Positions 1 through 9,084 of a DNA stretch of 64,000 nt are shown here, piece by piece. Position 1 is the first letter of the stretch, and each line of letters begins with the position of its first letter. The stretch is from the NCBI GenBank assembly GCA_049446715.1, contig JBMTQX010000006.1:24332-88331 (forward strand). Direction: 5' to 3'. The DNA is from Eutrophocola sp049446715. Its GTDB lineage: Bacteria; Pseudomonadota; Gammaproteobacteria; Pseudomonadales; Pseudohongiellaceae. A program made the position numbers and the translations under genes. The notes beneath the pieces were generated by a model. The model did no database searches, was not told the DNA's origin, and saw only the letters and a list, made by a program, of their open reading frames with translations.

Positions 1-2
1 AC

Positions 3-1553
3 CCGGCCGTGGACGCCATCAACAGCAAGCTGAAGAACATTCCCTTTGTGGCTGAAGCCGGACCGCACAAAATTGCTGTGACCTTTCTGCATCGCTCGTT
101 TGCCGAATACGAAGGCCGTCTGCATCGCATGACGCCATCGGCAGTGGGTGAAAACGTCATTGGGCTCAGCTCGTTTGAAATCCAGGGGCCGTTCAATCCG
201 GCCGGAATCAGCCCGACGCCGGCACGCAACAAGATTTTTACCTGCTACCCGAACAGCCAGGCCCAGGAAGCCGGTTGTGCCGAGCAAATTCTGTCAGGCG
301 TGGCCCGCCGGGCATTTCGCGGTGAAATCAGTGACAGTGACGTGAGCACCTTGATGCGCGTGTTCAACGGTGCCCGTGATGACCTGGGCTTTGACCTGGC
401 CATCCGGCGCGCACTGACCGCTGTCATTGCCAGTCCCAAATTCCTATATCGCATTGAGCAGTTGCCTGATGGTGCGGCGCCGGGTTCCATTTATCCGCTG
501 ACCGACTTTGAGCTGGCCACACGCCTGTCGTTCTTCCTGTGGAGCAGTATCCCCGATGATGCACTGCTGAGCCTGGCCGAGGCGGGCACCCTGTCACAGC
601 CAGAGGTGTTGTCTGCGCAGGTCACCCGTATGCTGCAGGATCCGAAAGCACAAACCCTGGCGTCCAATTTTGCCTACCAGTGGCTCAACATGGGCGGCCT
701 TGATGAGATCGATCCGGATCCCACCATCTTCCGTGATGTCGATAATGGCATCCGTGAACTGTTCAAGAAGGAAATCGAGCTGTTTGTGCAGGATATCTTT
801 CTCAACAATCGCGACGTCACCGAGATGCTGAGCGCCGACTATACTTTCATGAATGAACGCCTGGCCCTGCATTACGGTGACCAGACGGTGAAAGGCGACA
901 ACTTCCGCAAGGTGCCTGTCCGCGATCCGCAGCGCTATGGTTTGCTTGGCAAGGGCGGTGTACTGATGGTTTCCGCCTATCCGGATCGTACCTCGCCGGT
1001 GCTGCGTGGCGCTTATGTGCTGGAGCACATCACGGGCACACCACCGCCGACACCACCACCGAATGTGGAGGCCCTGGCGGAAAACAAGGAAGGGGAGATG
1101 CCCCGTACTGTGCGCGCCCGGCTCGAAGCCCATCGCGCGAACCCGAGTTGCCAGGGTTGCCATGGCATCATTGACCCGCTGGGCTTCGCGCTTGAAGGTT
1201 TCGATGCTGTCGGTCGCAAACGCAGCATTGACCGCATGATCGGTACACCCATTGATACCTATGGGGTACTGCCAGACGGCAGTGAAATCGCCGGTGTCCA
1301 TGATCTGCGCGCGGCATTGCTGGCCAGACCAACCCTGTTTGTGCAGAACCTGGTGGAAAAGCTCATGCTCTATGCATTGGGCCGCCCGATCGAGGCTGAG
1401 GACATGCCGGATATCCGCGCCATTGTCAGCCAGGCCGAGAAAGATGATTTTGCCTTTTACAGCATTGTGCAGGGTATCGTGAGTACCGATCAGTTCCGCT
1501 ACAAGCAGGCACCAGTCCTCGTGGAGGAAAGTGCGGATCTGGCACAAAACTGA
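3..1553 (+). CDS. DUF1592/DUF1588/DUF1585 haem-motif protein, 5' partial
   Basis: The frame is open to the left window edge, so the N-terminus lies outside; the GTG at position 9 is only the first in-window start codon. The visible 514 residues match the C-terminal half of the DUF1592-DUF1588-DUF1585 (planctomycete-type cytochrome) family. This includes the block ATRLSFFLWSSIPDDALL and a CQGCHGIIDPLGFALEG segment, whose CxxCH is a c-type haem attachment motif, so a periplasmic location is likely. It is followed after 85 nt by a DUF1552 gene, the usual partner of this family. The biochemical role is unknown; an electron-transfer or oxidative function is inferred from the haem motif only. Confidence 0.85.
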   Translation, partial: PAVDAINSKLKNIPFVAEAGPHKIAVTFLHRSFAEYEGRLHRMTPSAVGENVIGLSSFEIQGPFNPAGISPTPARNKIFTCYPNSQAQEAGCAEQILSGVARRAFRGEISDSDVSTLMRVFNGARDDLGFDLAIRRALTAVIASPKFLYRIEQLPDGAAPGSIYPLTDFELATRLSFFLWSSIPDDALLSLAEAGTLSQPEVLSAQVTRMLQDPKAQTLASNFAYQWLNMGGLDEIDPDPTIFRDVDNGIRELFKKEIELFVQDIFLNNRDVTEMLSADYTFMNERLALHYGDQTVKGDNFRKVPVRDPQRYGLLGKGGVLMVSAYPDRTSPVLRGAYVLEHITGTPPPTPPPNVEALAENKEGEMPRTVRARLEAHRANPSCQGCHGIIDPLGFALEGFDAVGRKRSIDRMIGTPIDTYGVLPDGSEIAGVHDLRAALLARPTLFVQNLVEKLMLYALGRPIEAEDMPDIRAIVSQAEKDDFAFYSIVQGIVSTDQFRYKQAPVLVEESADLAQN

Positions 1554-1638
1554 TCCACCTGCTGGACACCCATTGAGCTAATCAGATAAATACGCCAAAC
1601 ATACAGAGATAACGCACGGTTAAACCGGGAGAAACACC

Positions 1639-2919
1639 ATGTTCATCAGCAAAAAGCATTTGTCACGTCGCAAGGTCCTGAAAGGTGCAGGTGCCAGTAT
1701 TGCACTGCCCATGCTGGACGCCATGATTCCGGCTGCGACCGCACAGCCATCCGCCAAGCTGCGTCTCGGGTTTGTCTATATCCCGCACGGCGCTGTCTAC
1801 AATAACTGGACGCCGACAGCGACCGGCACCGATTTCGAAATGAGTCCGATCCTGGCGACACTGGCGGACTACAAAAGCTACATGACCGTGGTCAGCGACC
1901 TGCGCAACAAGCCGGCAGAGAGCCCTGATCCCCATGCCATCACCGCGGGCACCTGGCTACGCTGCGTAGCGCCGGAAGGCACCAGCAATCCGGAAGACGG
2001 CGTCAGTGCCGACCAGTTTGCCGCCCGCGTGCTCGGCAACGAAACGCCGTTCCCGTCTCTGGAGTTGTCTACCAATGGCGCCAATGGCGGCAGCTATTCC
2101 TCTACCATCGCATTCCGTACACCGACACAGCCGCTGCCGATGGAACACGATCCGCGCAAGCTTTACTTCCGCATGTTTGGTCAGGGTGATACCGCCGAGG
2201 AGCGTGATGCCATTGCCCGTGAAACCAATTCTCTGCTGGACCTTGTCATGGAAGATGCCGCTTCCCTGAACCGTGAACTCGGTGCCAGTGATCGCGTCCT
2301 GATGGGTGAGTACCTGGAGTCTGTGCGCGAAATTGAAATGCAGATGCAGAAACTGGCTGAGCAGGACCTGTCCCATATGGATATTCCGGACGCGCCAGTT
2401 GGCGTGCCGGGAAGCTTTCCGGCACACCTAGACCTGATGTACGACCTGATGGCCCTGGCCTACCAGGCGGACCTGACCCGCGTGGCCACGTTTATGTCCG
2501 ATCGTGAGGTCAGTATGCGCACGTATAACCACATTGGTATTTCGGATGCCTTCCATCCACTGTCCCATCACCAGGATGATCCGGCGAAACTGGATCGACT
2601 GACCCGCGTGCAGACCTGGTATGCCTCGTCCTTTGCCCGTTTTGTCGACAAGCTGGCGACGATGCCGGATGTGGATGGTACGGTGCTGGATAACTCGCTG
2701 ATTCTGTACGGCAGCTGTATGGCCAACAGTAACCTGCACAACAACGACAAGGTGCCGTCCGTCATCCTTGGCAAGGCCGGTGGCCGCATCAAGGGCGGCC
2801 AACATCTCAAATATGCGCAGGACACGCCGCTGGCCAACCTGATGCATACCGTACTGGATCGGGTCGGCGTTGAGATGGAGCACTTCGGTGACAGCACCGG
2901 CCTGCTGTCGGAAGTCTGA
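1639..2919 (+). CDS. Tat-exported DUF1552 domain protein
   Basis: A 426-residue protein with a twin-arginine type signal near the N-terminus (SRRKVLKGAGASIALPML), indicating export in folded form. The remainder resembles the DUF1552 family, whose members are nearly always adjacent to DUF1592/DUF1588 proteins as here. The ATG at 1639 follows a GGGAGAAAC ribosome-binding stretch. The function is unknown. The Tat signal and haem-motif neighbour suggest a periplasmic partner protein, possibly cofactor-bound (inference). The C-terminus is seven bases before the ankyrin gene, so the three genes probably form one transcript. Confidence 0.85.
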   Translation: MFISKKHLSRRKVLKGAGASIALPMLDAMIPAATAQPSAKLRLGFVYIPHGAVYNNWTPTATGTDFEMSPILATLADYKSYMTVVSDLRNKPAESPDPHAITAGTWLRCVAPEGTSNPEDGVSADQFAARVLGNETPFPSLELSTNGANGGSYSSTIAFRTPTQPLPMEHDPRKLYFRMFGQGDTAEERDAIARETNSLLDLVMEDAASLNRELGASDRVLMGEYLESVREIEMQMQKLAEQDLSHMDIPDAPVGVPGSFPAHLDLMYDLMALAYQADLTRVATFMSDREVSMRTYNHIGISDAFHPLSHHQDDPAKLDRLTRVQTWYASSFARFVDKLATMPDVDGTVLDNSLILYGSCMANSNLHNNDKVPSVILGKAGGRIKGGQHLKYAQDTPLANLMHTVLDRVGVEMEHFGDSTGLLSEV

Positions 2920-2925
2920 TCGGGG

Positions 2926-4446
2926 ATGCAATTCAAGATGGTCACTTTTCTGAAAAGATTGACAGCCACCATTATGCTGTCCTCACTGCTGCCGTCAGCC
3001 TTTGCAGCGGATGCACCGCTGGTTGCCCTGGCAGAACAGCAGCAGTTTGAGGAGGCCATGGCACTCGTTGCCTCCGGGTCTGATGTCAATCGCGCTTCTG
3101 TCGATGGCACGACGGCACTGCACTGGGCCGCCTATTATGGTGCCGAAGACTTTGCCGCACGTTTGCTCAGGGCCGAGGCCGACCCGGATGTCCGCAACAA
3201 TTACGGTTCCACGCCGCTCGGGGAAGCCGCTGCCAAGGGTGACCTGGCCATGATCGAACTGTTGCTAGATGCCGGTGCCGATGTGGAGTCGGAAAATCAG
3301 GAAGGGCAGACCGCCCTCATGGCGGTATCTCGTACCGGCAACCTGGAAGCGGCGGAACTGCTGCTGGATAAGGGCGCCGATGTGAATGCGGTGGAAAGCT
3401 GGGGCGGGCAGACTGCACTGCACTGGGCCGCCGCAAGACAGCATCCGGAAATGGTCGCCCTGTTGCTGGAGCATGGTGCCAACATCGATGTGCGTGGCAT
3501 TGATCGCAACTGGGAGCGCCGGGTGACCTCCGAGCCGCGCATGAAGGACATGCAAACCGGTGGCCTGACCCCGCTGCTGTATGCCGTGCGGGAAAACTGC
3601 CTGGCGTGTGTCGAGGTGTTGCTGGATGCCGGTGCCGATATCAACAAGCCGGACCCGGATAATGTGTCGCCATTGATCCTGGCCTTGGTCAATATGCGTT
3701 ACGACGTCGCCATGCTGCTCATCGAACGTGGAGCTGACATCAATCAGTGGGATTTCTTCGGTCGTACGCCATTATTTGCCGCGGTGGACACCCATCTGGT
3801 CGCAGGGCGCAGCAATCGCGGTGATCTGCCGGCCACCGATAAATACACCGCCCTGGAGGTGGCCAAAGTGTTGCTGGAAAAAGGTGCCAACCCTGATCTG
3901 AGCTTGAAGCTGTATCCGCCCGCGAGGGAAATCGTGTATGACCGCGCCAATGATTTCAACATCATGAATTCCGGTGCCACGCCCATGATGCATGCCTCCT
4001 ACATTGGTGACATCGAGATGATGAAACTGTTGCTGGAATATGACGCCGACTGGCGCCAGGCCAACGTGTTCGGCGTCACGCCGATGATTGCGCTGACCAG
4101 CAAGTCCACCAATGAAAATACCCGGGGCTCGCTGAAAACCGAACTCGATGTGATGCGCGGACTGGATGTGCTCATGGGCGTTGGTGCTGACATCAACCAG
4201 AAGGGTGGGCCACGCGGTGAAACACCCCTGCATACCAGTGCCCGGCGCAACTGGCAGAATGTGGTGACATTCCTGGTGGAAAATGGCGCTGATCTCTATG
4301 CAGAGGACGCTAATGGCCTCATTCCCCTGGATTACGCCACGGGCAAGGCTGATACCCAGTCTCTGGGTGCCTTTGATGTCATTGGTGAACTGCCGGAAAT
4401 GGCGGCACTGATTCGCAAACTGATGGCTGAACATTCCAGGCCATGA
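2926..4446 (+). CDS. Exported ankyrin-repeat protein
   Basis: A 506-residue protein made almost entirely of ankyrin repeats (recurring G-x-TALHWAA, LLLDAGADV and LLEHGANI units) after an N-terminal signal peptide ending about ...SAFAADAP. The likely start is the ATG at 2926; the in-frame ATG at 2938 is also possible and would still give a signal peptide. It lies 7 nt after the DUF1552 stop and precedes a strong terminator, so it is probably the last gene of the DUF1592-DUF1552-ankyrin operon. Ankyrin repeats bind proteins; here the partner would be periplasmic, perhaps one of the two upstream products (inference). Confidence 0.88.
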   Translation: MQFKMVTFLKRLTATIMLSSLLPSAFAADAPLVALAEQQQFEEAMALVASGSDVNRASVDGTTALHWAAYYGAEDFAARLLRAEADPDVRNNYGSTPLGEAAAKGDLAMIELLLDAGADVESENQEGQTALMAVSRTGNLEAAELLLDKGADVNAVESWGGQTALHWAAARQHPEMVALLLEHGANIDVRGIDRNWERRVTSEPRMKDMQTGGLTPLLYAVRENCLACVEVLLDAGADINKPDPDNVSPLILALVNMRYDVAMLLIERGADINQWDFFGRTPLFAAVDTHLVAGRSNRGDLPATDKYTALEVAKVLLEKGANPDLSLKLYPPAREIVYDRANDFNIMNSGATPMMHASYIGDIEMMKLLLEYDADWRQANVFGVTPMIALTSKSTNENTRGSLKTELDVMRGLDVLMGVGADINQKGGPRGETPLHTSARRNWQNVVTFLVENGADLYAEDANGLIPLDYATGKADTQSLGAFDVIGELPEMAALIRKLMAEHSRP

Positions 4447-4480
4447 TGGTGGCTGCCCCGGGGGCAATGGTTTTTGACCC

Positions 4481-4511
4481 AAAAAGGGGGCGCTGCAGCG
4501 GCCCCTTTTTT
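4481..4511. terminator. Rho-independent terminator after the ankyrin gene
   Basis: A nearly perfect palindrome: an A-run followed by GGGGGCGC, a CTGCAG centre, then GCGGCCCC and a T-run. It can work in both directions, and it separates the ankyrin operon from the oxygenase gene. Confidence 0.8.
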
Positions 4512-4536
4512 CATGGCGGTAGTTGCGCAGGTCAGC

Positions 4537-5217
4537 ATGACTGATGCCTTTGTCCGCCAGGCCGGCTCGATCACCTCGCAGACTGTGGCAGATGCCATTG
4601 CCCTTGCCATCCAGGAGAAAGGCTATGCCATTGTCGAAGACTCGCTGCCGGCATCGCTGCTACAGTCATTGCTGGCGCATTTCCAGTCCCTGGAGGCGGA
4701 AAAATTCAATCGGGCAGGCATTGGTCGCGAAGGGGCATTCCAGGTAAACGGGTTAGTCCGTACCGACGAAATCCATTGGCTGGAAGGCACACATCCGGCG
4801 ACCAGTGCGTATTTCCACTGGATGGAGCAGTTGCGGATTGCGCTGAACAGGCGCCTGTTTCTGGGGCTGTTTGATTATGAATGCCACTATGCCTGGTATC
4901 CGGAAGGGGCATTCTACAAAACCCATTTCGACACCTTTCGTTTTGACCCTCTGCGCGGCAGCAGCACCCGCGTCATCTCCAGCGTGCTCTATCTCAATCC
5001 GTCCTGGCAGGCAGGCGACGGCGGTGAACTGGTCATCTATCACCCGGATCAGAGCGGCATCCTGGAAACGATCGCACCGTTGTTTGGCCGCCTGGTCCTG
5101 TTTCTGAGTGTGGATTTTCCCCATGAAGTCCTGCCCGTAAACGCGCCGCGGTATTCCGTGACCGGCTGGTTCCGCAAGAACAATTCCCTCACTGATAGTA
5201 TCGATCCACCACGCTGA
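4537..5217 (+). CDS. 2-oxoglutarate/Fe(II)-dependent oxygenase family protein
   Basis: About 226 residues from the ATG at 4537. Upstream in-frame starts (TTG 4474, ATG 4513) lie inside or directly on the terminator, so 4537 is preferred. The iron-binding facial triad is visible: HFD (HxD) in FYKTHFDTFRFD and the distal His in SVDFPHEVLPV. The 2-oxoglutarate-binding Arg follows in RYSVTGWFRKN. This is the prolyl-4-hydroxylase-like fold often annotated as a 2OG-Fe(II) oxygenase of the SM-20 type. The substrate is unknown. No signal peptide is seen, so it is probably cytoplasmic. Confidence 0.85.
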   Translation: MTDAFVRQAGSITSQTVADAIALAIQEKGYAIVEDSLPASLLQSLLAHFQSLEAEKFNRAGIGREGAFQVNGLVRTDEIHWLEGTHPATSAYFHWMEQLRIALNRRLFLGLFDYECHYAWYPEGAFYKTHFDTFRFDPLRGSSTRVISSVLYLNPSWQAGDGGELVIYHPDQSGILETIAPLFGRLVLFLSVDFPHEVLPVNAPRYSVTGWFRKNNSLTDSIDPPR

Positions 5218-5307
5218 TACCATCCCGGCTCGTTTTCAGGTTTTTCAATGTCGGGTGAAGCTTGCGGGAATTGCCTTTATCATCCGCTAAAACATAAGGG
5301 GGATATC

Positions 5308-6840
5308 ATGAACACGATACTGAAAATATGCCGATCAAGCTGCCTGGTGGCCGGTTTGCTAGGCAGCCTGGTGGCTGGCGCACAGACCCAGGACGAACGG
5401 GCGCGCGAAGTACTGGAGGCAGCTGCTGAAGCCATGGGCGGTCTCGAGGTACTGCAAGAACTGGATAACTTCATGCTGACCGGGTTTGGTCAACGTTATT
5501 CAACCAACGGCAATCTTAGTCCCGATCCCAATGCGCCGCCCAAGTGGCAGTCAGTTACCGATGCGCGCCGCTATTTCGATTTGCGCGAGCAGCGGGCGCT
5601 TAACCAGGAACGAAACAGCTTCCAGTATCCGCTGGCGGCCTCGTTCGGACATACGTGGGCGCTCAATGACCAGGTTCAGGACCTGACCGGAATGCTTGAT
5701 CATCCTGTGCCTGCGATTCTGGTCGCCCTGTCACCGCAAACCACGCTGGGCCCGGTCAGTACCGAAGACGGCTACACGGTTGTGCAGTTTTCACCCGATG
5801 GTGATACACCGTTCTGGATAGCGCTGGATCCCGTCACGCATCGACCGTACTGGGTGCGACGTATGACCGGGGACCACACACTGGGCGATGTGGCCAACAC
5901 CACCTACTTCACCGGGTATGTGCCGTACTCTGGGATCGAGATGCCACTCGGGATCATGACGAAAATCGACTGGCGAGACCAGGTGACCTATATGCTCCAG
6001 GTGGATTCGTATCGAGTTGACCTTGATGACTTTCCTGACATTACGGAACCACCTAAACGTGCACTCGGCACAGCTGCACCAACAGTCAACATTACTGAAC
6101 TTGCCGACGGCGTCTGGGACGTGCGCATACCCGGTATGGGGCTGGGCGGTGACGGTGGCCCGGTCATCGAATTCAGCGATCATCTTGTCATGTTCGAACC
6201 CTACGGTGACGAGCGCCTAACCCTGGCCCGGTTGGATGCCGCAAACCGGCTTGTGCCTGGCAAGCAGGTCACAGCGATTATCACCACGCATCATCATGGC
6301 GATCATGCCGGGGGTGTCCGTGGTGCGGTATCTCGTGGCGTCAGCATCATTGGCGAGCGTGAGACAGGCGCGTTTTATGAGGAGTGGGTGAATCGATCTG
6401 CCGTGAACTATCCGGATGCGCTGGCCCGAAATCCCCAACCGCTCAAATTCATTCCCGTGGATGACCAGCTGGTACTGGAGGATGAGATTCAGCGCCTGGA
6501 AATTTACCAGGTAGTTGGTCATGCCCACATGGGCAATGCCATTTTTGCCTACCTGCCGGAGGAACGTATCCTGATGGAAGGTGACCTGGGCGATGTGAAC
6601 TGGGAATGGCACTGGTGGGCCGGTGCCCTGCAGGCGAATATCGACCACTACGGACTGGACCCGTTATGGAATGTGCCGGTGCATGGCGTTGTCTTGCCTG
6701 TCGATGAAGCACTTTCCCACCATCAGGCCCAGGCTGAAGCCGCCATGGCAGACTGTGCGGACATGCAGGCAAAAGGCATCCCGTTTTTTGGCTGCCCCGT
6801 GAAATACGATGCCAACGGGTTAACCGAGCTGGCTGATTAA
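5308..6840 (+). CDS. Exported metallo-beta-lactamase fold hydrolase
   Basis: The start at 5308 is chosen because AAGGGGG lies 5 nt upstream and the protein then begins with a signal peptide (hydrophobic LVAGLLGSLVAGAQ); an earlier in-frame start at 5248 lacks this. The first about 270 residues resemble no family I can name. The C-terminal half is a metallo-beta-lactamase domain with TTHHHGDHAGG (HxHxDH metal site), a later metal-ligand His in VVGHAHMGN, an Asp in LMEGDLGD, and a final His in VPVHG. The product is a periplasmic or secreted zinc hydrolase of unknown substrate, about 510 residues. Confidence 0.85.
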   Translation: MNTILKICRSSCLVAGLLGSLVAGAQTQDERAREVLEAAAEAMGGLEVLQELDNFMLTGFGQRYSTNGNLSPDPNAPPKWQSVTDARRYFDLREQRALNQERNSFQYPLAASFGHTWALNDQVQDLTGMLDHPVPAILVALSPQTTLGPVSTEDGYTVVQFSPDGDTPFWIALDPVTHRPYWVRRMTGDHTLGDVANTTYFTGYVPYSGIEMPLGIMTKIDWRDQVTYMLQVDSYRVDLDDFPDITEPPKRALGTAAPTVNITELADGVWDVRIPGMGLGGDGGPVIEFSDHLVMFEPYGDERLTLARLDAANRLVPGKQVTAIITTHHHGDHAGGVRGAVSRGVSIIGERETGAFYEEWVNRSAVNYPDALARNPQPLKFIPVDDQLVLEDEIQRLEIYQVVGHAHMGNAIFAYLPEERILMEGDLGDVNWEWHWWAGALQANIDHYGLDPLWNVPVHGVVLPVDEALSHHQAQAEAAMADCADMQAKGIPFFGCPVKYDANGLTELAD

Positions 6841-6913
6841 TCGAAGCGGTGCCGATAACGAGAGCAAGATATTCCGGGGTAGACTGGTCTGCATCATGGC
6901 GGAGGGGAAAATC

Positions 6914-8116
6914 ATGACAACATTTCGACACGTGCTGGTACTGTTCTTGTGTTCACTGTCACAGACTAATGCCGTCCTGGCGCAGGCGCCTGACCCGGAT
7001 GTTTACCGACAGCGTTCCATGCAATGGAGCGAACGCATGAACGAGCAGGCTCTCGCAGAATCGTTCAAGGGCATCACCACCCACGGCACGGTTCAGCCTA
7101 GCCTGTTTGAAATTCGCTCTACCGGTATTTCAACCGCACCGGTAAGCGCCGCTGCCGAGCGTTTCCTGGCCACCCTCAACGCCGACCAGCGTAAACGCAT
7201 CAGTTTTGAGGTGGATGCCGACGAATGGCGCAAGTGGGCCAACCAGCATATCTATTACCGTGACGGTATTTCCCTCGAAGAAATGACTGCAGAGCAGCGT
7301 GTGGCCGCGCTGGCGATGCTGGCAGAATCGTTGAGTGCCCGTGGACTGGCGCTCTCCGAAGAGATCATGCATCTCAATACCACCCTGGGTGAACTCAATG
7401 GCGATAACTTCGTAGAGTACGGGGAAGGCAAATACTGGCTGACTATCATGGGAACACCTTCCACGACCGAGCCCTGGGGCTGGCAGCTGGATGGTCATCA
7501 TCTTGACCTGAACTATTTCATCCTTGGCGACCAGGTGGTCATGACCCCGGCGTTTTGGGGCTCAGAGCCCGCTGTGGCGACTTCTGGCAAGTATGCAGGC
7601 ACAGCCATCATGGCAGACGAACAGCGATATGGCCTAGCTATGATCAATGGCCTGGATGCCGGGCAGCGTGGCCGCGCTATACTGGAAACCCGCAAGACCG
7701 GCAACAACATCATGACGCAGGCCTTCAGTGACAACGTGGTGCTGGATTACGCCGGTATTCGCGTGGCGGATTTTTCCCCGGCGCAGAAGCAGCAGCTCAT
7801 GCGCCTGATTGGTATCTATGTGGGCAATATGCGCGAATCACACCAGGGCTTTCGCATGGCAGAAATCGAAGCGCACCTGGATGACACCTGGCTCGCCTGG
7901 ATTGGCGGTACGGAAGAGGACGATGTGTTTTATTACCGTATCCAGAGTCCGGTGGTGTTGATCGAATTTGATCATGAAACACCCGTGGGACTGACGCATC
8001 TGTATGAGCCTGGTGTGCCTTACAAGGAGCATATCCATGCCATCGTCCGCACGCCAAACGGCAATGACTATGGCAAGGACCTGCTCCGGCAGCACTACGA
8101 AACCCATCAGCACTGA
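6914..8116 (+). CDS. DUF3500 domain protein, exported
   Basis: Start ATG at 6914, preceded by GGAGGGG; the upstream ATG at 6896 overlaps the ribosome-binding site. The protein has a signal peptide (VLVLFLCSLSQTNAVLAQ) and about 400 residues. The segments ADQRKRISFEVDADEWRKW, WGWQLDGHHLDLNYFI and TPAFWGSEP are typical of the DUF3500 family. The function of that family is not established. It sits 73 nt behind the metallo-beta-lactamase gene in the same direction and may be cotranscribed. Confidence 0.8.
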   Translation: MTTFRHVLVLFLCSLSQTNAVLAQAPDPDVYRQRSMQWSERMNEQALAESFKGITTHGTVQPSLFEIRSTGISTAPVSAAAERFLATLNADQRKRISFEVDADEWRKWANQHIYYRDGISLEEMTAEQRVAALAMLAESLSARGLALSEEIMHLNTTLGELNGDNFVEYGEGKYWLTIMGTPSTTEPWGWQLDGHHLDLNYFILGDQVVMTPAFWGSEPAVATSGKYAGTAIMADEQRYGLAMINGLDAGQRGRAILETRKTGNNIMTQAFSDNVVLDYAGIRVADFSPAQKQQLMRLIGIYVGNMRESHQGFRMAEIEAHLDDTWLAWIGGTEEDDVFYYRIQSPVVLIEFDHETPVGLTHLYEPGVPYKEHIHAIVRTPNGNDYGKDLLRQHYETHQH

Positions 8117-8131
8117 CCGGGGGTGACCCGG

Positions 8132-8925
8132 TCAGAACTTGCGGTAGAAGCCGAGCTGGTAAACCACAGGATCAATCTGGACATCCACTTGTAAGGACTG
8201 CACGCCGAGTCCGACACCGGTAGGTGACTTCACCGTGGCTTTGGTGTCGACATCTATCCACCATGCCAACGCGGTCAGCCCCCAGGAATTGCTGAGTGCG
8301 TCATCGAAGCCGATGCGAGCGGCCAGCCCCCAGGAATTGTCCAGATCGATGCTGTAATGCCCGAACACGCTTTCAAAATTGCCATCGGTTTGCTTATCAA
8401 AAAAGCCAGTGTAATTCACGCCTACACCGATAAACGGCTGCCAGGCGTTCTCGGCGGCATTGGGAAAAAACAGCATGCTGACAGTGGGGGGTGTAACGGC
8501 TTCGTTTCGCCGACGGAATATACGACCAGACTGTTCGTTGCCCTGGCTGTAATCCCATGCCGGAAAGGGGTGGCAGCCAGCAGCTCAAGCCCCCAGTGAT
8601 CATCCATCTTGTAAACGCCGGTGATGCCTGCCTGGGTATTGCTGTTGACCCCGACGCCCGTTCTTGTGCCCAGAGCCGAGGTAAGATTGCCCAGTTTGTC
8701 AGCAATGAGATCGCTACTGCTGTCATTCGGCTGCACCAGTGTCGGGCTTAAGCGCAACAGGGTGTCACCGCTTTCATGCGCTACCAGGCCAGCAGACATG
8801 AACACACATCCTGCCAGCAGGCCTGCTAAGGCAGGGGACAAATGGCTTGTGTGGTGGCACATTGTGTCTGATGTATTCATCACAATTTTACTGTCTGTGG
8901 CAGTTTCCTCCGTTTTGCGGGTCAT
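8132..8925 (-). pseudogene. ompW: OmpW-family outer-membrane protein, interrupted by a frameshift
   Basis: Two overlapping minus-strand frames together encode one OmpW-like beta-barrel. The upstream frame (about 8925 to 8490) has a hydrophobic signal region, LRLSPTLVQPND, WGLELLAATPFRH and VGETKPLHPP. The downstream frame continues with TVSMLFFPNAAENAWQPFIGVGVNYTGFF and ends in GFYRKF, the terminal Phe typical of outer-membrane proteins. The switch falls at a run of six G (plus strand 8486-8491), and one additional base restores the whole reading frame. This may be a sequence error, a recent mutation or phase variation. The start may be the ATG at 8925 or 8880. Convergent with the DUF3500 gene. 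Confidence 0.8.
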
Positions 8926-9084
8926 GCTTTCAATCTAGCATCGGCAAGGTCATGATGGATTGCGAGGGGTCAAGCCACAGCGTGTCAATATCGGCTTTTC
9001 AGGAAGGCAGTTCCGCGCATGATCACGTATAATTAACGACCGTTGTTTTAGGTTTTGATTTCGCTTCTCCTCAGGGGTATCACC

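Noticed and set aside
594..1547. Long minus-strand open frame opposite the DUF1592 gene
   Set aside because: Shadow frame; the plus strand encodes a recognisable family with a haem motif.
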